Positions 34,752 to 45,310 of a stretch of 54,939 nt of DNA are shown piece by piece. Position numbers and translations under genes: made by a program. Where the stretch lies: assembly GCA_015501055.1 (NCBI GenBank), contig JADNYV010000236.1:1-54939 (forward strand), given 5' to 3'. The notes beneath the pieces are model-generated. The model did not search any database and had not been told where the DNA came from. It worked only from the letters and a program-made list of their open reading frames with translations. How positions within the stretch are numbered: the first letter of the stretch is position 1; every line of letters begins with the position of its first letter. Origin of the DNA: Mucidula mucida. Taxonomy: Eukaryota; Basidiomycota; Agaricomycetes; Agaricales; Physalacriaceae.

Positions 34752-35758
34752 ATGTTTATCCCTATCAAACTTCTTTCTGTGGCGTTCTTCAAATTTCAGG
34801 CGAGGGCTGCTCCGTCCGCATTTCCTATAGAGGAGCGACTTCCAGTGTTATCACATCTTGCAGAGTACCAAACACCGCTGCTATCACATTTGTGCGTCCC
34901 ATTTCTGTCTTTTTCGCTCTAGCCATCTTAGTCGGTGCACAGGACGATGGGCCGTACATCTACATGAACGATATCATCAAGACACTCAAAGATGCTGATG
35001 CTAAAGCGACTTTTTTCTTCAACGGCAATAATTGTGCGTTACGACAATCCGATAATCGCTGCATTGACTAACATACATTAGTTGACTGTATATACAACTC
35101 AGCTGCGGCCGCTCGCGTAAAGCTTGCTTTCGATAACGAGCATCAAGTCGCGTCTCATACCTGGAGGCATGCGCATCTCGCGCAGCTGTCTGGATATGAT
35201 TTTCGGGGTGAATTCTCCAAGACCGAAGGTATGCAATCATCCTTTAGGCGACTCTGTCATCATTGACGCAGTCAATAGATGCCATAAAGAAGATCACTGG
35301 CGCTCGGGTGGCGATGACCAGACTTCGTACGCTGACTTGTCTTCTCCTCGAAATAATGGTCTCAAATTTGCGTAACGTTCAAGTCTCTCGTTCTAAAGGT
35401 CGCCGGCGATCGCGGGCAGACGCTTGTCAACTGGGACTTTGATTCTGGTGATTCTGCCGGGGCATCGACGTCAAAGTCTATACAGCGGTAGCGCAACGGA
35501 AATCTCGTACTGTTCTTACTTTAAACCATGAGACATATGAGGGTACTGCGTGAGTACTTCTATTTTGAGACTTGCAGCATCTCAAACTTTGGCAGGCACA
35601 CCGTTCTTCCCAAGGCAATCTCTGTGTTGAAGTCGGCCGGGTTTAGGTTGGTCACTGTGGCGGAGTGTCTTGGGCAGCCGGCGTATAAAGGGGCGCCTGG
35701 GGCGCCTTCGACGCGCGTCTTCGTGGAGATGTTGAAGTTCTTGATTGAATGCATGTAA
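34752..35758 (+). pseudogene. Chitin deacetylase (CE4), frame broken at least three times
   Basis: A polysaccharide deacetylase is clear by pieces: a signal-peptide-like start (MFIPIKLLSVAFF, ARAAPSAFPIEER), then SSVITSCRVPNTAAITF-DDGP (the TFDDGP metal/catalytic motif, split by an intron), IYMNDIIKTLKDADAKATFFF, HQVASHTWRHAHLAQL (the H-x3-H metal motif), DAIKKITGARVAMTR, QTLVNWDFDSGDSAGAS, RTVLTLNHETYEG, and SVLKSAGFRLVTVAECLG. Frame changes occur near 34838, 35332 and 35490, and the linker around 35380 needs an atypically short intron. CE4 enzymes convert chitin to chitosan in the wall. Either a pseudogene or a gene hit by several indel errors; motifs TFDDGP and H-x3-H are intact. Confidence 0.75.
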
Positions 35759-36171
35759 TTCTTCATAAATTGTGTTTCTTACTGAAGATGCACCATCACC
35801 TGCACGTGAACGTCAGTGGCTCCTTCGCGTTCTATGGGCGAGGGGTTGTTCGCGCGTGTTCTCTTATCAGGGGCCGAATACCTACGAAGAACGCGTTCAG
35901 TAGATTATGTATTTTTACGCCTCAATTACTACGTGTGGTATCGGATCAAAATGCCTGCGTTTCGGACCCAAGAATCAGTCTCCATATCGCTCGCTGAGTA
36001 TAGTTCTCCACAAAGTTGAATAGACGAAGATGATTGGGGACTGAGAATGACATGACATGCTGAATCCTCGTGTTTGTCACTTGTTGGCGAACACGTGCTG
36101 TGCACATTGCATTCCTGCATCGACGAGCAGGACGCTCGGTGCTCGTCGTTTGCCTTTCTACCACCACCATC
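35759..36171 (+). promoter_or_regulatory. SPA2 upstream region, also present in the downstream copies
   Basis: Segments of this region recur, inverted, upstream of the SPA2-like copies at 41-46 kb. Examples are GACGAAGATGATTGGGGAC plus CATGCTGAATCCTC upstream of the 45790 copy, and TACGAAGAACGCGTTCA, TATGTATTTTTACGCCT and TACTACGTGTG upstream of the 44869 copy. The element GCGAACACGTGCTG (E-box CACGTG) is shared with the 41711 copy. Confidence 0.7.
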
Positions 36172-39100
36172 ATGAAGAGGTCGCAGTCGAGAGCTGCGTC
36201 TCCGACGCCGACTGCGTTCTCCGGTATATCCAACTATCGCACAGAGTCGTACCGCCCGATTCGAGACAAAAATGTACCGGCAGTGCCTACAATCGACTAT
36301 CGGATGGTATCAAAGACGCATTTCGAAGAGCTGAGCAAGTATCTAGCCGCATATTTGGCGAAAGGTACGAGCTTGTTTGATAACTGCGCGCTGATCTTGA
36401 CCGTTGTCTGCATACAGCGCCGCCCAACTCCCGGTCCTCCGCTAGACAGAAGCTGACCCGCCTCACCATTCAACAATTCCATGAACTGTCCACCGATGTC
36501 TACGACGAGCTCCTACGGCGACAAGACGCAACCGAAGGCAGGTTATCTCCTGTGCCTTTGCCTCTTTTAGCTCACTTTACGTCCTTAGTACCCTTTCTAC
36601 CCGTCCGCGAAGAATTCCACCCGAAGCGCAACCAGGCTAGGCAAAAGCTTGCCACCTTGCCCACATCTCGCTTCGAGGATCTCTCCAGCGACGTGTATTA
36701 TGAACTCCTCAGGCGTTATCCAGAGTTCAAAGAGGATGTAAGCTGAACACTGGTCAACCTATCAACTTTCTCAACATTACTGTAGCCCTCTGGACGGACA
36801 TCTGCAGGATCAAACTACGACGACTATCCTGCTTCTGATTTCAATCCCCGCGCTACTACTTCTTCCCGAACCTCTGGACGAGCTTCCACAGACCGCCCGT
36901 CAGACAGCGGCTATGGCTCTGCTCGACGGCCCTCGGAAGATATGCGGCGCCGGCCAAGCGAGGACGTGTATGCAAGCCGCGTAAGCGACGACAACGCCTA
37001 CACTCCAAGCCTCGCATCGCTTTCATCCCGTCGGAAACCATCACAGGATTCCAGGCGACAAATGTCCTCGGATACAACATCTCGACGGCAACCTTCTCAG
37101 GACACCACCGGCCGACGGTCGGAGGATCGCGAGCGAGATCGTGAATACCCAATTCGGCGACCAAGCGCGCCTAGTGTCAGTGGCACTAGTGATAGCGCAG
37201 GCACCGCAACCGCTCAAAGCGCTACGGCCACGAGCGGCATGATTATACCCAACAAAAGCACGATGGAGGAGGAATATATTGAAGTTCCATATGGCCGTGA
37301 TGGTAGGGAGAGCGGCAGTACGACCGTTGATGATAGCAGCAGAAGTCGGAATGCTAGTCAAGACGTCACCTATATGGGTGGTATCAACCCGGAGGAGCCG
37401 GATAGCGCGAGCGACTATCCCAGCCCTCTGAGTCCTCGAGGTCCAGCTGGTGGTTTGAGCGGGTTGTCTGCTCGACTTAAAGGTGTGGAAGACGAGGACG
37501 ACGAGGGAGGTGCAACACGCAGCGGGGACGACTACTTTGACAAGGCTTCCAACTACGGTCGTACCTCGGTAAATTCGGAGCGTTCGGTTGGCATATCCTC
37601 GCGGCTGAATGGGCGGCAAAGTGTCAGCGAGGACAATGAGAGAATGCGGCGAGATTACGAGTATAAGATTGCGACCATGCAGAGTCAGATCTCGACTATG
37701 CAGCGTGATCTGGATGATGCCAGTCAGTGGGAGAGGAAGTGGCAAGATGGCGAGGAGCGGGTGAGGCAGATGGAGGAAGAGCTACAAGGTGTACGCAGGG
37801 TGAGTATGTTTCGTTTTGCGATGATCTGTTCTCACTTCTTATTCAGCGTGCTGAGGAGCAATCTATGACAATGCGTGCTCTTCAGCAGGAGCTTGAAGAT
37901 ATTCGAGAAACAAGACAGCGTGAGAAGGAGCGTGAAGCTCGACGCGCCCAGCAGGACGAGGATGAACTGCAGATATTACGCGATCGCTGTGAAGTCCTTG
38001 AACAAGAGCGCGAAACAAGAGGCTCTGGCGGCGTGAGTATTTCATGACCTGTTTCAAATATTTTCTCACTTACTGTCCAGGCTGATCCCGAGGTCATCGA
38101 GCAGTTGAATGCAGACATGACTGGTCTTTTGACGGAGCTAGATCAACTGTCTCGCCGCAACGAGGAGTTGATGACCGCCAAAGACTCTGATCTGGTGGTA
38201 ATACGAGATCTCGATCTTCAACTGAAGGAGTACAAACGCAAATACGAGCAAGCCAAGACCGAGTTGAGAAGTGTTAAAGGTAAGCCAACCACTCTGCTTT
38301 CCAAGGTTGATGTTTTACTTGTTTTATTTCAGCAACGTCCCAGCTTTACCTACAGGCTCCCAAGCTCGACAAGTTTGATGACCAAGTGCCTGTCACTGCT
38401 GATGGCGGAGTGCTGGACATACACTTGACTGCGTTCATGTCTGCCATAGATTCGCTTTTGACTGCTGCCCGGTCCAACGCTCCTACAAGAGTGCTAACAC
38501 CGATGAAGGCAGTCGTCAACACGGTGACGTCTATAACTGACGACGTGCGAATTTACGAACGACGATCACAACGCGACCGAGGAGAGGTTGATCTTGAAGC
38601 TCTACGCTCATTACGCGACCGAGCTGACGCCACGCTTGGGAACCTTGTTGCGGCATCAAAGACGCATGCAACGAGTTCCGGGATGTCGCCCGTCAGTCTG
38701 CTTGATGCAGCTGCGAGTCACGTCTCTGCTACTATTACCGATATTACCAAGATGATCCTGGTGCGGAAGGCGACGAAAGCTGAGCAGGAGCAGTTTGCGT
38801 CGTCGCCGTATACACCGGGCGGGAGTGCTACAAATGGGTTTATGCCATCGTTGAGGTCGGTGGCTGAGAAGGAGGCACATCATCGGAAGAATAGTTCGGC
38901 GTTTAGTGGAACGAGCGGGCGGTATGGGGAAATGTCGAGGCAGCCGACGTTTGATAGTTATCGGCAGAGGACGCCCTCTGAGCATTCCAGCTCGGAGAAT
39001 ACGAACTCGCCGCCACCAATTTTTGATCGGCCGTCTGGAGTGTTGAGTGATGATTCGACGGCGGGAGAGACGTTGGAGGATAATTGGAATGAGCTCAAGG

Positions 39101-39484
39101 TAGGATTACGTTCGATTTAAAGAAATAGAGGTGGTGACAGACACTCTTCAGCCGTACATTGACACACAAACGTCTACTGTCATCGACTGCATACAAATTG
39201 TGTTATCGGGCGTGCGGAGTCCGACGCCTTCGCCTAACCTTACGGACAATGTGACGCAGATCATAACGATTGTGTCGAGTATTGTTGCTGTGTGCAAGGA
39301 CAATTTGCCGCCTGCGCATGTGAAGCAAGGGACGGAGCTGTTGCAGGAGCTTTCTGAGCAGGCGACGAAGCTAAGCGATGTGCAGTCCCTGCCCGAGGTG
39401 ACTAAGGAGTCGCGGCAGATCATGGCGCGTTCGAGTTTTGCGGTTGCGAATGCCATGAAGGCGCTCTCGAAGCTGGGAACGTGA
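36172..39484 (+). CDS. SPA2: Polarisome scaffold SPA2 (GIT/Spa2 homology domain)
   Basis: Eight exons (36172-36364, 36418-36537, 36589-36737, 36786-37799, 37847-38032, 38081-38279, 38333-39099, 39152-39484) give 986 aa. The N-terminal Spa2 homology domain has its two tandem motifs: KLTRLTIQQFHELSTDVYDE and KLATLPTSRFEDLSSDVYYE, each followed by LLRR. A long Ser/Arg-rich disordered region follows (repeats of SRR(K/Q)PSQD), then a coiled coil from about 480 to 640 (MQSQISTMQRDLDDASQW, QQELEDIRETRQREKERE) and a C-terminal helical domain (LTAFMSAIDSLLTAARS ... QIITIVSSIVAVCKDNL). Spa2 anchors formin, MAPK modules and Rab GAPs at hyphal tips. Intron 2 (36538-36588) uses a GC donor (AAG|GCAGGT), whereas the copies downstream have GT there. 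Confidence 0.94.
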
Positions 39485-39652
39485 TATACTTTCTTACATT
39501 TTTCTTCCATGCATACGTACATACATACATACATTTTCTTCGTACTTGCTTTCATCGTCACGTTGCTTTTATTTTGTATAATTTAGGGAGTCACAGGGAT
39601 GTTGGTGCTGATCGGGATTCAAGACGCGACTCTCTCTACCTCTTCCACCATC

Positions 39653-40899
39653 ATGAGCTCGGAAATCCCTATTTTCGCGACCAACGAAAAAGTGCTGTGC
39701 TATCATGGGCCGCTGATATACGAGGCGAAGGTCATCCAGACGCGAACGGAGAACGGCAAGTGCCAGTACCTGGTGCACTACAAGGGGTGGAAGCAGACGT
39801 GGGACGAGTGGGTGCCCGAGGACCGCGCGCTAAAGTACAACGAGGCGAATCTCGCCCAGCAGAAATCGCTGCAGCAAAAGGCGTCTGCGAACCAGGCCGC
39901 GAGCAAGACCCAGGCTAAAGGTGCGTCCTGTCCTGTCCCGCCCCTCTTGGATGTTGCTTATAATGGATGGTTTTGGGGCTAGCTCCTTTAGCAGGAAGCA
40001 GTGCGCGTAACGCGCGCGATAAAGGCGGGCAGCGCGGGGTGAAGCGGGCGCATGATGTATGTCTGCTATGTCGCGTTTATTGTTCTCGCTAATGCGTAGA
40101 GGCGGTAGGAGGAGAACGGCGCGCGGCAGCCGCAGATGAAGCTCACTGTGCCGGAATCGCTCAAATGCCAGCTCGTCGATGACTGGGAGGCGGTGACCAA
40201 GAACCAGTCGGTGCGCCGTAACAAGTCTTACTCTGGGGGAGATGTGGCGTTAATGGATTGGGTTAGACGGTGCATATCCCGCGCGAGCCGAATGTGCAGC
40301 AGATACTAGCGGATTTTGAGAGGTTTGTTTTGGATAAGAAGCCTCCGAGGTTCGTTCATTGTGTTTTCCGAGTTGTTGTTCGTTCTTCATCCGTTTGATA
40401 TAGTTTGAAAGAGCCAGAGGTTCTCGTGCGGACGGTCGTCAATGGCATACAGATCTATTTTGACCGCTCGTTGGGGTCGCAGTTGTTGTATAGGTTTGAG
40501 CGCCCGCAGTATGCGGCCATTAGGGAAAAGTATTTCACGGGGCAGCATGTCCATGTTGAGGAGAGTCCAGAGCTGAGTGGGTTGTATGGCGCGGAGCATT
40601 TATTGAGGATGCTAGGTTCGCGTTGTCGTTGTCGTTCTATCTTTGATTGCTTAAATGGTTTCAAAGTGGCATTACCGCAAATGGTGGCGCAGGCCAGCTT
40701 GGATGCGGAATCTGTGGGGCATCTGCGGGACTATGTGAATGAGCTGTTGCAGTGAGTATTGAGCGCTTTTTTCTTTTCGTATGTGAGATTGATTTTGTTG
40801 ATGTGCAGATACATGGCGGACCCGGAGCGGAAGGATACGCTTTTCGAGAAAGAGTATGAGATTCACAGTATACAGTATCAGAATCTTTCTCGCTCTTAA
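39653..40899 (+). CDS. EAF3: Chromodomain/MRG protein Eaf3
   Basis: Exons 39653-39920, 39983-40056, 40109-40210, 40267-40349, 40404-40615, 40667-40751 and 40809-40899 give 304 aa. The chromo barrel is at residues 8-65 ([38 protein letters not shown]). A basic linker follows, then the MRG domain ([77 protein letters not shown]). Eaf3/Alp13/MRG15 reads H3K36 methylation for Rpd3S deacetylase and NuA4 acetylase. ATG 39653 is chosen over an upstream in-frame start because the family begins just before the chromo barrel. The SPA2 stop is 168 bp upstream on the same strand. Confidence 0.94.
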
Positions 40900-41119
40900 T
40901 CCTCACGTTGTCTATCATCATCTCACTTGTGTGTATCTTTTGAAGGTCTTCGTAGCAAAAAAGCGAGCGCCCCTCACGATGATATTGACACACCTCAGTT
41001 TACTCACGTTCGACGGCATATTTCTGGGACTGTGCCAGAAAGTGGTCTGCAATGTGCGAATACCTGGACGTTTATTCTCTCACATCTCGCTACGAGAGGG
41101 GCCGCAGAGTGAGGCCTGA
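40900..41119. repeat. Distal end of the SPA2-derived duplication unit
   Basis: The stretch from about 40965 to 41119 matches, with gaps, the 3' flank of the second copy (about 42530-42840): shared GCGCCCCTCACGAT(G/A)ATAT, TCACGTTCG, GGCATRTT and a TTTATYCC/TTTATTCTC segment before the tail. This marks how far the duplicated unit extends, right up to the EAF3 3' end. Confidence 0.6.
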
Positions 41120-41711
41120 CTACGGAACCCCCCGAGATACGTGGGTGATCTCTTTATTATCGTTGGTCACGAACATGACCTCGCTTGGACATTGCCGCAT
41201 GTCCTCTGAAGGCCCTCGAGAAGAGCCATCCTCGTTCAACTCTGGTAATCGCCTGGAGAGACCATGATGCACGTCGCTAGCGAGGTCCTGAAAGCGAGAT
41301 GTTGGCAGCGTCGCAAGCGTTCGCCGAGCCTCGTTGCGCTTCGGGTGGAGTTTTTCGCGATGGGGTAGAAAGGGCATTACTGAAGACGTAAGGTCAGCCA
41401 AAACCCAAATCAAAAGAGCTAGACTGAACCTACTCTCGTTTGCATATTGTCGCCGCCTGAGCTCGTCGTAGGTATCGGTGGACAGTTCATAAAACTGGTG
41501 CGTCGTGATGCGGGACAGCTTCTGTTTAGCGGAGGACCGGGCGTTGGGCGGCGCTTTGTGCAAGATTTCAACTCAAAGCGCAATGCTGAAACAAACTCGT
41601 ACCATTCGCCAAATATGTGGCTAGATACTTGCTCAGCTGCTCGAAATGGGTTTTGAATTCCTGTCGATAATCTATGTTGGAGGAAGTCGGTGGCTGCGAG
41701 CGCTCCTCCAT
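41120..41711 (-). CDS. SPA2-like protein 1: free-standing Spa2 homology domain, intact
   Basis: Exons 41603-41711, 41434-41553 and 41120-41379 give 162 aa without any frame problem. It begins MEERSQPPTSSNIDYRQ, then FKTHFEQLSKYLATYLAN (SPA2 exon 1), APPNARSSAKQKLSRI and HQFYELSTDTYDELRRRQ (first SHD motif), FLPHREKLHPKRNEARR, LATLPTSRFQDLASDVHHGL (second SHD motif). SPA2's disordered region, coiled coil and C-terminal domain are absent. Instead a 30-residue tail (PSEDMRQCPSEV-MFVTNDN, ending VSRGVP) follows, its first half still alignable to SPA2 exon 4. Exon 2 is 120 nt as in SPA2, and both introns keep position and phase. It could bind SHD partners without the scaffold. A hAT-type MITE lies 114 bp upstream of the ATG. 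Confidence 0.75.
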
Positions 41712-41817
41712 GATGGTGGTGGTTGGAAGACAAATGGCGCGCGCCTAGCGTCAATGAAGAAAAGCAATATTGCAGCACGTGTTCGCTGTGTGTCTTCGTT
41801 GATCCGACTGTGGGCGG

Positions 41818-41825
41818 TGCCCACT
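41818..41825. repeat. Target-site duplication, left (GTGCCCAC)
   Basis: The 8-bp direct repeat GTGCCCAC also follows the right end (42482-42489). It fits the hAT consensus nTnnnnAn. Confidence 0.8.
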
Positions 41826-42481
41826 AGGGTGGCGGAAGAAACAGCTTGTTCTTTACTGCATGTCATTTTACACGTAATTTACGCGTCACGTGACTGTATT
41901 TTACTGGTAATTTACCGAGCCATCTCGAGGGTTGTAAGTTACACAATGTGCAGTTCCATCACGTTACCGAAATGCCAGAAATTTTTTGACCCGTCATGCC
42001 ACGCAGCTTCTTGGCTCACAGTCGTGCGACGTGCATTCTACTCTACACGTTGATGGCCCTTTCGAGCTCGGCACATTCGCAATTATCACACACCCACGGA
42101 TCACAGCAGCGCTGTCGCAGTTGACGGATGCGGCTGAGGGAGGTCCAAAGAAGAAGGCTAGACTTGAGGAGCCCGAGAAGGAACACGAAGCGACAACAGA
42201 GGCCGCATCTGACAATACATTTAATTTTTCTTATGATTAGTAGGTAATATCGTAGTACAAAGTGGGAGCCATAATGTTAGCATGTTCCTCTGAAGCTGGT
42301 CTTCCGTGGCAGCATTGTGTCGGTCGGCGGCGTCGCGTCGCGCAGCGCGCAAAAATTGCACCTGAAGTGAGTCACGTGATGTAACTTACGCGGTAAATTA
42401 CCGCGTAAAAAACCGAGCCCTCCGGGCTGACTTGGTAATCTACCGGTCAGAAAGTTTCAAACCATTTCTTACGCCACCCTA
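41826..42481. mobile_element. hAT-type MITE (656 bp)
   Basis: The ends are TAGGGTGGCGGAAGAAA and, inverted, TAGGGTGGCGTAAGAAA: imperfect terminal repeats of about 17 bp with one mismatch, flanked by 8-bp duplications GTGCCCAC. TA(G)GGG ends and an nTnnnnAn 8-bp duplication are hallmarks of hAT elements. Subterminal GGTAAATTAC/GTAATTTAC motifs and CACGTGA boxes are present. No transposase. Inserted in the promoter of SPA2-like copy 1. Confidence 0.85.
41986..42240 (+). other. Open frame inside the MITE
   Basis: An 84-codon plus-strand frame whose second half is protein-like (FELGTFAIITHPRITAALS, GGPKKKARLEEPEKEHEAT) with a basic/acidic character and a stop within the element. It may be a captured gene fragment or chance. 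No family recognised. Confidence 0.25.
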
Positions 42482-42864
42482 GTGCCCACCAGGGAGGAAC
42501 TCATATCATTCGAAGGACCAGAGCGCTAGCGCCCCTCACGATAATATCGACTGTCATTTCCTCACGTTCGTTGTGTCAACGGCATGTTACAGTGCGCGTA
42601 CAGTCCTTGAAAACTCATGTAGCTGCAGTGTTGATGAGCAATGACAAGCATCAACAACGCGTCCTGTCCAAGGCGTGTACGATCGCCAAATAAAAAATCA
42701 ACTGATACCGAGAGATCAAAATGAAAGGGCTATATTAAATCAAGTGGACTTTAATTTGCGAGCGTCTGGACGTAAGTTATGTTTATCCCGCGAGGAGCGG
42801 TGAGTCCTGCCTAAGGTACCCCCCGCGACACATAGGTAACTTGGCTGGGAGTGTAGTTATACAA
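42482..42864. other. Spacer between copies 1 and 2
   Basis: Contains the right 8-bp duplication (42482-42489) and the 3' flank of copy 2. Just beyond the stop of copy 2, the inverse complement of 42809-42840 still reads VTYVSRGVP-stop, the tail found in copies 1 and 3. Confidence 0.55.
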
Positions 42865-43372
42865 CTAAGCCGCGCACTGATTTGCATACATATCCTCGTG
42901 AAATTCTGGATATCGCCTGGAGAGCTCATGAAGCACGTCGCTGGCGAGATCATGGAAACGATTTATGGGCAGCGTCGAAAGCTCTTGCCTAAACTGATTG
43001 CGCCTCGGGTGAAAATCATCGCGGGAAAGTAGAAACGGCACTAATGAGGACGTAGAGTCAACCAAATAGATTCAAAGGCGATAGACATAGACCTACCTGT
43101 GCTTCCGTATTGTCGCCGCATAAGCTCGTCGTAGGCATCGGTGGACAGTTCATGAAAGTGGTGCATTGTGATGCGGGTCAGCTTCTGTCTGGAGGAGGAC
43201 CGCCAGTCGGGTGGCGCTGTTTGCAACAGCACTGATCAGGATGAGTGCCCAAATCACGAAACACACTCATACCATTCGCCAAATATGCGACTAGAGATTT
43301 GCTGAACTCCTCGAAATGGGTCTTGAATGATTCTATCATCCGATACTCTATGTCGGAGAACGCAGTCGGCAT
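42865..43372 (-). CDS. SPA2-like protein 2: Spa2 homology domain, altered ends
   Basis: Exons 43273-43372, 43097-43216 and 42865-43040 give 131 aa in one frame: MPTAFSDIEYRMIESFKTHFE, SRQKLTRITMHHFHELSTDA, VPFLLSRDDFHPRRNQFR, STLPINRFHDLASDVLHEL, stop after YANQCAA. Exon 2 is 120 nt and intron phases match SPA2. The position of the SPA2 start codon has changed to CTG, so the next in-frame ATG (43372) is proposed. The stop lies upstream of a remnant of the VSRGVP tail, suggesting a truncated product. Both SHD motifs remain, so a domain protein could still be made, but expression is doubtful. Confidence 0.5.
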
Positions 43373-44339
43373 CGGTGACTGCGATAACGCCAGGATGGTG
43401 GTAGTGGAAGGCAAACGACGAAACGAAGAGGTTGACAGTGCACGGCACATGTTCGCTAATAAATGAGGATTCAGCATGCCATGATGCCATCATTGTTCAG
43501 TCCCCCACTCTGTGGATCCGTCAATAAGAGTTCAACGTAAGATTACACCTCAGCTATGGAAGTTGGTGATATTCAAAACACGATGACAAGAAATATATAA
43601 GCTCGCCGTCGTAAATGTTCATCAATAGATATTCTTCGGTGGGCCAGGCCCCGGGGAAGGACAACCAATCCCATCTTCCCCGCCTGTCCAGACACCGCTG
43701 ACTTACGGCTGTCGATGAACCTGGATTTAGCAGCTAAGAAGGACAACTGCTCATGGACTGAGATGACAGGCGCAAAGTAACCTCTTCAAACTCAGACACG
43801 GAGGAGCGGTACTGTGGAGTTGTGGCTGCAATGAGACCTGTCGTTTTGGTCGTGCCAGGCGCGAGATGAATGGCTGGCGGAGGAGTGCTGGAGGCGGTAG
43901 TCCAGTTGTGCAAGGTCGACAGCGAAACCATGTGTGTTCGGAAAGCCGGATTGAGATAATGGCGAACGACTCCAGTCTGGCAAGTCATAACGAGAGATTG
44001 GCCCAGCCTAGGCGACTTTGACAAGTGTGACGAGGCGTTTGTGGCTTTGCTCTTGAGAGGAAGAAGGCGGGGTTGGCAGCAAGTAAGCGTTGGGGTCCGT
44101 ATTATTAGTACAAGGCTCCTACATAATGTAGTTGATGACGAAAAGCTGTGTATCTTGCTGACACCTAGTCGCGTAAAACAGCCTACCAGAGAAAAAATAT
44201 AAACATGTTTGCGCACCTTTCAAAAAGGATTGGGGGCTGTGATCATGAAGTACTTGGATACTCTGCTGTGTATGTGAACATATGATCGTCACACATTGCG
44301 CTATGAGAATCAGTCAAGTGGGCGGCCCACTAACACTGA
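43373..44339. other. Spacer between copies 2 and 3
   Basis: About the first 200 bp are the promoter-like flank of copy 2 (CATGCTGAATCCTC etc.). A 160-codon minus-strand frame at 43734-44216 is mildly protein-like (MTCQTGVVRHYLNPAFR, STPPPAIHLAPGTTKTTGL) but competes with another frame and matches no family. No firm gene. Confidence 0.35.
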
Positions 44340-44869
44340 CTAAGGTACCGCCCGAGATACGTAGGCAACCTCTTTATCGTCGTTGGTGACGAACATGACC
44401 TCGCTTGGACATTGCCGCGTGCCCTCAACAAGCCCATCCTCTTTGAACTCCGAATATCGCCTTGAGATGTCATAAACTACGTCATTGCTCAGCGTCGCAA
44501 GATCTTGCCCAGCCAGGTTGCGAGTCGAGTGCAAATAATCGCGGCGGGTAGAAAGGGCACTGCTGAGGACGTACATAGAATCAGGGCAAAAAAAAAAAAA
44601 GTCAAAGGAAGCTTACTTGCGTTTTGCGTGTTGGCGCCGTATGATCATCGGTGGACAGTGCATGGAACTGGCAAATCGAGAGGCGGGCCAGTTTCTCAGG
44701 TTGTCTGGCGGATACCTGAAAGTTTTGGGTCAAGATTTGTGCGCAGTGATAGAACAAACTCGTACCTATGGCCAAATATGTGGCTAAATGTCTCGAAATG
44801 GTTCTTGAATACCATCCGATAATCTACGTCAGAAATTGCAGGCAACATCGGCGACTGCGATCCCTCCAT
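44340..44869 (-). pseudogene. SPA2-like copy 3, frameshifted
   Basis: Recognisable pieces in SPA2 order: MEGSQSPMLPAISDVDYRMV, KNHFETFSHIFGH (shortened), SARQPEKLARLSICQFHALS, then a deletion and frame change before IRRQHAKR; in the next exon VPFLP, another shift, HSTRNLAGQDLATLSNDVV and ISRRYSEFKEDG. It ends with RQCPSEVMFVTNDDKEVAYV and SRAVP, the same tail as copy 1. Two or more frame shifts and a lost SHD core make a functional product unlikely. An A-tract (12 A) interrupts one intron. Confidence 0.7.
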
Positions 44870-45310
44870 GATCGTGGCGGTTGGAAAACAAAGCAAATGA
44901 GGCGCGCCTAACATCCTACGCGTCCATGCGGGAATTCAATATTCAATGGGCAAATGTTCGCCAAGAAATGAAGCACGAGAATGCATCATGTTACCCAACC
45001 ATCGTTATCGATCGACTCTGTGGGGACCGGTACTCAGCGCGCAATATGCAAAGTGATTGGTGCGACATACATACAATCCACTTCGATCTGATAGCACACG
45101 TAGTAACCTATGTAGGCGTAAAAATACATGACAATAAGATGAACGCGTTCTTCGTAAGAAGACACGCGCGACTATGACGACCAAGGACGCGAAGCTAAAG
45201 GTCAAATTCTATGGAGGACCTTATTTAGAGTTTTGAACTCAGGGATACTGATCTCCGCTGCAAAAGTGTTAAGAAACTTGATACCTTAACGTTGAAAGGT
45301 GCCTACTTAC
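44870..45310 (-). repeat. SPA2 promoter-derived sequence upstream of copy 3
   Basis: The inverse complement of about 44880-45190 aligns along its length with SPA2 upstream sequence 35830-36170: shared TACGAAGAACGCGTTCA, TATGTATTTTTACGCC, TACTACGTGTG, GCGCTGAGTA and a GGCGAACA box, in the same order. The copies are substantially diverged, so the duplication is not recent. Confidence 0.65.

Noticed and set aside
37041..37745. 234-codon minus-strand frame
   Set aside because: Antisense shadow of the long SPA2 exon 4, whose Ser/Arg-rich codon use opens the opposite strand.
39505..39540. ACATACAT microsatellite
   Set aside because: Short simple repeat in the 3' region of SPA2; no special role inferred.
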